From the NCBI GenBank assembly GCA_023380915.1, contig JAMCSM010000019.1:1-6285 (forward strand): a DNA stretch of 6,285 bases, written 5' to 3'. Both the position numbers and the translations under genes were made by a program. Shown here piece after piece: positions 5,272 to 6,285 of the stretch. Position 1 is the stretch's first letter, and every line of letters begins with the position of its first letter. Origin of the DNA: Actinomycetota bacterium. GTDB lineage: Bacteria; Actinomycetota; Humimicrobiia; Humimicrobiales; Humimicrobiaceae. The notes under the pieces were generated by a model, which ran no database searches, had not been told where the DNA came from, and saw only the letters and a program-made list of their open reading frames with translations.

Positions 5272-5574
5272 ATGAAAAATGTAAAAGCACTTTCAATATC
5301 AGCAATAGTTTCTATAGGAATTGTTACCATAATTACTCTAATCGGAGAATTTTCGGCACCCTTTTTAAATGGACTAAAGACTATGACAGGCCATCACTGG
5401 GTTACAAAAAGTATAATTGGAATGGTTGTTTTTATAATCTTTTCTATTATTTTGGGCTATACAATAAAACCTGATAATGAAAATTCGGCCAAATATATAT
5501 GGAGTACCTTTGGCGTAGCTTTAGGTAGTGCGGTTGTTTTATTTTTATTTTTTATAATCCATGCTCTGGCATAG
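5272..5574 (+). CDS. Small three-helix membrane protein of unknown function
   Basis: From the ATG at 5272 the protein has 100 residues with three predicted transmembrane helices: about 9-28, 46-65 and 77-98. The loop between helices 1 and 2 carries GHHWVTKS (40-47) with adjacent histidines H41 and H42, and H97 sits in the last helix (FFIIHALA). The loop TIKPDNENSAKYIW (64-77) is charged and likely faces the cytoplasm or outside. I do not recognise the family. The gene follows the frameshifted membrane protein by one base and is followed by a terminator, so the two form a two-gene operon and probably one membrane complex. With the histidines of its partner, heme or metal binding is a possibility, not a conclusion. 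Confidence 0.75.
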   Translation: MKNVKALSISAIVSIGIVTIITLIGEFSAPFLNGLKTMTGHHWVTKSIIGMVVFIIFSIILGYTIKPDNENSAKYIWSTFGVALGSAVVLFLFFIIHALA

Positions 5575-5597
5575 AGCACAATATTTAATTTGTTAAA

Positions 5598-5630
5598 GGG
5601 CTTTTTTAATTGAAAAGCTCCTCTCTTTTT
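5598..5630 (+). terminator. Intrinsic terminator of the membrane protein operon
   Basis: GGGCTTTT (5598-5605) pairs with AAAAGCTC (5613-5620) across a seven-base loop, eight pairs with one G-U. A pyrimidine-rich stretch CTCTC and then TTTTT (5626-5630) follow. The site is 24 bases after the stop of the 5272 gene. The T-run starts a few bases late, which lowers its expected strength. Confidence 0.6.
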
Positions 5631-5811
5631 ATATTTAATAAAGATAAATTACAGCAAGCTATAGGTTGGTCCCCGTCTTATAATGAACAAAAAAAGGTGA
5701 GAGAAATGGAAACATTGAAGCATTGAAACTAATTCATTTAACTGCTAAAAACTTGATACCATCTCTAAGATAAACTATAGATCAATGGAAATTAATAAAC
5801 ATCGGGATACA
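5631..5811 (+). other. Gap without a convincing gene; strong ribosome binding site before a six-codon frame
   Basis: AAAGGTGAG ending at 5701 stands five bases before ATG at 5706, but the frame stops after METLKH (stop 5724-5726). In the +2 frame the bases 5711-5770 read NIEALKLIHLTAKNLIPSLR and then stop, with protein-like composition, so this may be the start of a gene broken by a frameshift and a stop. A leader peptide is the other reading. TATAAT occurs at 5679-5684 but has no -35 at a proper distance. No terminator or RNA gene is visible. Confidence 0.3.
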
Positions 5812-6285
5812 ATGTATAAAACATTTGCTTTTGACGATAACGCTGATGAATATGATAGATGGTATAACAGCAATAAGGAGATCTATCAGTCTGAGCTGCT
5901 TGCATTAAAGCAGGTTGTTCCAGCTGGTAAAAGGAGCCTGGAAGTAGGTGTTGGTACTGGTCGTTTTGCAGTTCCTCTTGGTGTGAGAATTGGCGCAGAG
6001 CCCTCTGAGGCAATGTCATCGATTGCTAGACAAAGAGGTATTAAAGTTAAAAAAGGATTTGCAGAAAACCTACCATTTAAAGATAAAAGTTTTGATTTTG
6101 TATTGTTTGTTACAACAATTTGTTTTCTTGATGACATTTCCAAAGCATTAAAAGAGGCATATAGAGTATTGGTTAAAAATGGAGAAATTATTATTGGTTT
6201 AATTGATAAAAATAGTGATTTAGGGAAAAAATATGAGAAAATGAAAGAGAAAAATAAATTTTATAAAGATGCTCATTTTTATTCA
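5812..6285 (+). CDS. Class I SAM-dependent methyltransferase (3' end outside window)
   Basis: The frame gives 158 residues and runs off the window without a stop. SAM-binding motif I is LEVGVGTGRF (43-52), followed by GAEPSEAM (61-68), AENLPFKDKSFDFVLFVTTI (84-103) with the acidic motif IV region, and YRVLVKNGEIIIG (117-129). The start region, ADEYDRWYNSNKEIYQSEL (11-29), is typical of a small Methyltransf_11/25 subgroup in anaerobes that also shares TTICFLDD; the acceptor substrate is not known. I chose ATG 5812 because family members begin near this point; an in-frame ATG at 5785 would add nine residues. Neither has a good ribosome binding site, which is unusual for this window and may mean the upstream region has been rearranged. 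It is from a different subgroup than the methyltransferase at the left edge. Confidence 0.85.
   Translation, partial: MYKTFAFDDNADEYDRWYNSNKEIYQSELLALKQVVPAGKRSLEVGVGTGRFAVPLGVRIGAEPSEAMSSIARQRGIKVKKGFAENLPFKDKSFDFVLFVTTICFLDDISKALKEAYRVLVKNGEIIIGLIDKNSDLGKKYEKMKEKNKFYKDAHFYS

Noticed and set aside
5792..6143. Minus-strand open frames opposite the second methyltransferase
   Set aside because: The + strand has unmistakable SAM-binding motifs through the same bases.
1..6285. CRISPR array, tRNA, rRNA, insertion sequence or phage signature
   Set aside because: No spaced direct repeats, no cloverleaf or rRNA motifs, and no transposase or integrase motifs are present.

Overview
The window is A/T-rich, gene-dense and read entirely on the + strand. 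Strong AGGAGG-type ribosome binding sites, short intergenic gaps and the gene families present suggest a low-GC, probably anaerobic bacterium of clostridial type. The sequence does not settle the lineage. There is no rRNA, tRNA, CRISPR array, insertion sequence or transposase. Both edges cut through different SAM-dependent methyltransferase genes (C-terminal end at 2-232, N-terminal part at 5812-6285).

Region 1 (287-1956) holds small envelope proteins and a regulator: a membrane-anchored SHOCT protein (287-535), a methionine-rich exported PepSY-like protein one base later (537-1229), a second SHOCT protein (1327-1524) and an ArsR-family repressor (1633-1956). Between them lie two relics. Bases 1232-1300 are a decayed copy of the start of the ArsR gene. 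Bases 1542-1596 look like the decayed end of a PepSY gene. The simplest reading is a tandem duplication of a SHOCT-PepSY-ArsR unit, after which copy 1 lost its regulator and copy 2 lost its PepSY gene.

Region 2 (1633-4665) is a sulfur-handling cluster: ArsR regulator, sulfide:quinone oxidoreductase-like flavoprotein (2001-3158), cysteine desulfurase (3155-4288, ATGA overlap with the flavoprotein gene) and a DsrE-family sulfur carrier with a CxxC pair (4312-4665). The likely flow is sulfide oxidation to persulfide sulfur at the membrane, plus persulfide from cysteine, both available to the DsrE-like carrier. The regulator lacks the usual ArsR metal box but has one cysteine near each end, so a thiol or persulfide switch is plausible.

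Region 3 (4706-5630) has its own good promoter (TTGACT, 17 bases, TAAAAT), two small membrane proteins of unknown function and a hairpin terminator. The first membrane protein is frameshifted: its last transmembrane helix lies in another frame and ends one base before the next gene, so about one base is missing near 5148-5151 (mutation, recoding or sequence error).

Region 4 (5631-5811) has no convincing gene. It holds a good ribosome binding site followed by only six codons, perhaps the start of a broken gene. The second methyltransferase then runs off the window.
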